Shown: positions 63,601-64,000 of the stretch, piece after piece
How the letters are laid out: the number at the start of each line of letters is the position of its first letter
Position numbering within the stretch: position 1 is the first letter of the stretch
Origin: Gimesia alba
GTDB taxonomy: Bacteria > Planctomycetota > Planctomycetia > Planctomycetales > Planctomycetaceae
Direction of reading: 5' to 3'
NCBI RefSeq assembly: GCF_007744675.1
Contig: NZ_CP036269.1
Span: 1,751,501 to 1,815,500, forward strand
Length of the DNA stretch: 64,000 bases
Notes under the pieces: model-generated
Seen by the model: the letters and a program-made list of their open reading frames with translations, nothing else
Told to the model about the DNA's origin: nothing
The model's database searches: none
Program-made: the position numbers and the translations under genes

Positions 63601-64000
63601 CATCGGGCAGTGGTGAAGCGTCCGGTAGTGGTGAAGCGTCCGGTAGTGGTGAAGCATCGGGCAGTGGTGAAGCATCCGGTAGTGGATCAGGTTCTGGCCC
63701 AGGCAATGAGATTGATCTAGACATCGATTTTGATGCAGAACGTGCTGCAACCCAGGCTGAGTACGATGCAACGATCGCAGATTTGAAATCAGGATTACTC
63801 GATTCTCTGACCGCAGGGGGTAATGCACTCACTACCTTGATTGATACGAATACAGCAGCGAGAGATGCGGCACGTGATGCGTCTAATCAGAGAATCAGTG
63901 ATCAGATCTCTTCATTAACCAGTGGAGCGACGACGTTAAATGATCAGTTACAGGCAGATTCAAATGCCAACGATTCTGCTTTCGAAACTCGAAAAGCAGA
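60666..64000 (+). CDS. Large secreted cadherin-repeat protein, 3' end outside window
   Basis: An open frame of more than 1,111 codons running off the window edge; it has no stop here. The ATG at 60666 has AAGGA 9 bases upstream. The N-terminus is basic (RISRHRKRRTHRYVASI) and carries LEQRQMLSG at residues 43-51, the LExRxLLS-like signal of giant planctomycete surface proteins. Seven repeats of about 98 residues follow (about 60846-63080), each with GYWW at the start, EDTxVGTVxGxVxAxDPxGD, LDYETxQ and EDVxESP, the cadherin pattern with calcium-binding acids. Ser-Gly linkers interrupt after repeats 4 and 7. After the last linker comes NEIDLDIDFDAERAATQAE, an Ala-rich helical region. It probably acts in adhesion or as an envelope structure. 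Confidence 0.88.
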   Translation, partial: MVLKDWLNSLRLSLQSRSHNRVQRISRHRKRRTHRYVASIQNLEQRQMLSGTNEPPQFDDAGMGYWWNIAEDTAVGTVVGSVSAVDPEGDAISFALTSGADTFSIDEATGALTLIVGLDYETSQYASFGVSATDSAGNVVTTWGDISVTDVDESPVFTEGEMGYWWSLPEDASLGTVVGTVTANDPQGDEVTYQLTSGGSVFSIDSVSGVVTLIAPLDYESSQSASFGVSATDSDGNIATAWGQLSVTDVNESPSFGENEMGYWWSIAEDTPVGTVLGTVTANDPQGDEVSYQLTSGTSTLSINTQTGEITLISPLDYETSQYVSFGVQASDSNGNITSTWGEIYVEDVSESPIFDGGEMGYWWTFSEATAVGTLLGTVSATDPQGDEITYQLTSGTSKFAIDSQTGAITLIASLDYETNQYESFGVQATDSDGNIASSWGEVYVEDAMESSGSGSSSGSGETSGSGEASGSGTSSGSGSASGSGTASGSGSASGSGSGEASGSGSISGSNTAPVFTEGEMGYWWTVFEDTPVGTVIGTVTANDPDGDGVSYELLSGMSRFSVDSATGAISLVSALDYETSQSASFSVRAIDTYGNSVTAWGEVSIEDVNEAPVFDYGESQYWGLSEDTPVGTAVGVVSATSPVGETLTYSLTSGQDSFAIDSATGQITLIAALDYETNQYVYFGVQATDPSGNSSTSWVDIYVEDVSEAPTFDAGEMGYWWTVSESTAVGTVLGIVSATDPQGDEITYQLTSGASKFSIDSTTGAISLIASLDYETNQYESFSVQATDSAGNSTSTWGEVYVEDAAESSGSGSSSGSGAASASGSASGSGSGSVSGSGEASGSGSVSGSGEASGSGEASGSGEASGSGEASGSGEASGSGEASGSGEASGSGSASGSGEASGSGEASGSGEASGSGEASGSGEASGSGEASGSGEASGSGEASGSGEASGSGEASGSGEASGSGEASGSGEASGSGEASGSGEASGSGEASGSGEASGSGEASGSGSGSGPGNEIDLDIDFDAERAATQAEYDATIADLKSGLLDSLTAGGNALTTLIDTNTAARDAARDASNQRISDQISSLTSGATTLNDQLQADSNANDSAFETRKA
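62016..62200 (+). repeat. First Ser-Gly linker in the cadherin-repeat gene
   Basis: Codons read SSGSGSSSGSGETSGSGEA and on to GSISGSN, an irregular version of the later hexapeptide array, between cadherin repeats 4 and 5. Repeat 7 is followed by the same start (AESSGSGSSSGSG), suggesting that repeats 4 plus linker and 7 plus linker were copied from one another. Confidence 0.8.
63090..63700 (+). repeat. 18-bp tandem array encoding SGSGEA hexapeptides
   Basis: From about 63171 to 63683 the sequence repeats an 18-bp unit (AGTGGTGAAGCATCCGGC) roughly 28 times. Third codon positions vary between units (AGT/AGC, GGT/GGC/GGA, TCC/TCG/TCT), while the encoded SGSGEA is nearly constant; a few units read SGSGSA or SGSGSV. 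Before it lies a looser Ser-Gly stretch from 63090. The frame stays open on the other strand too, a by-product of the repeat. Confidence 0.9.

Noticed and set aside
63171..63683. Possible CRISPR array
   Set aside because: The unit is a head-to-tail 18-bp tandem with no spacers and encodes a constant peptide.
63068..63832. Long antisense open frames through the SGSGEA region (PLPDAS-type and His/Leu/Arg-rich proteins) and a third frame on the plus strand
   Set aside because: They are by-products of an 18-bp repeat whose unit is free of stop codons in several frames. The sense frame continues into cadherin repeats with an export signal and is clearly the gene.

Overview
The window looks like chromosomal DNA of a planctomycete, probably a Gimesia-like member of the Planctomycetales (inference from gene content; no 16S gene is present). 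The evidence is two pairs of DUF1501 plus DUF1549/DUF1553 (PSCyt1, CxxCH) genes, two PVC-type membrane-bound dehydrogenases with HEAT repeats and a C-terminal cytochrome c motif, DUF1080 and SASA-type secreted carbohydrate enzymes, a large cadherin-repeat surface protein with an LExRxML N-terminal motif, and moderate GC.

0-17 kb is mostly housekeeping: bifunctional proline catabolism (putA), a three-subunit molybdenum hydroxylase (FAD, 2Fe-2S, Mo) with a MoaD-like protein behind it, a response regulator, purA, fucU, sucCD, ndk, carA and an ArsR regulator. Between the MoaD gene and the response regulator sits a REP-associated tyrosine transposase (RAYT) framed by two ~190 bp direct repeats built of short hairpins. 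Further members of this repeat family lie at 29.95-30.13 kb (full) and 22.99-23.03 kb (half).

17-57 kb is a planctomycete-style block of secreted and periplasmic proteins: esterases, sialidase-like propellers, a GH10-like hydrolase, an M14-like peptidase, DUF1501/PSD1 pairs, PVC dehydrogenases and a PHP metallohydrolase. Mixed in are an RtcB-type RNA ligase, an AAEx-type transporter, a Na/Pi cotransporter, a GNAT enzyme and a GntR/LacI-type sugar regulator. The regulator has a clear palindromic operator in the divergent region shared with a propeller protein; a Gfo/Idh oxidoreductase and an SDR follow beyond a terminator.

57-60 kb starts with tRNA-Met(CAT). Directly behind it are wreckage of an integrated element: a 5'-truncated tyrosine recombinase pointing at the tRNA, ~490 bp of non-coding scrap, and a type I restriction HsdR that has lost its N-terminal half but keeps a three-fold cysteine repeat. 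From 60.67 kb to the window end an open reading frame of more than 1,100 codons encodes a secreted protein with seven cadherin-like repeats, each opening with a (E)MGYWW-type motif, plus Ser-Gly linkers and a hexapeptide array of roughly 28 units. It is cut by the window edge.
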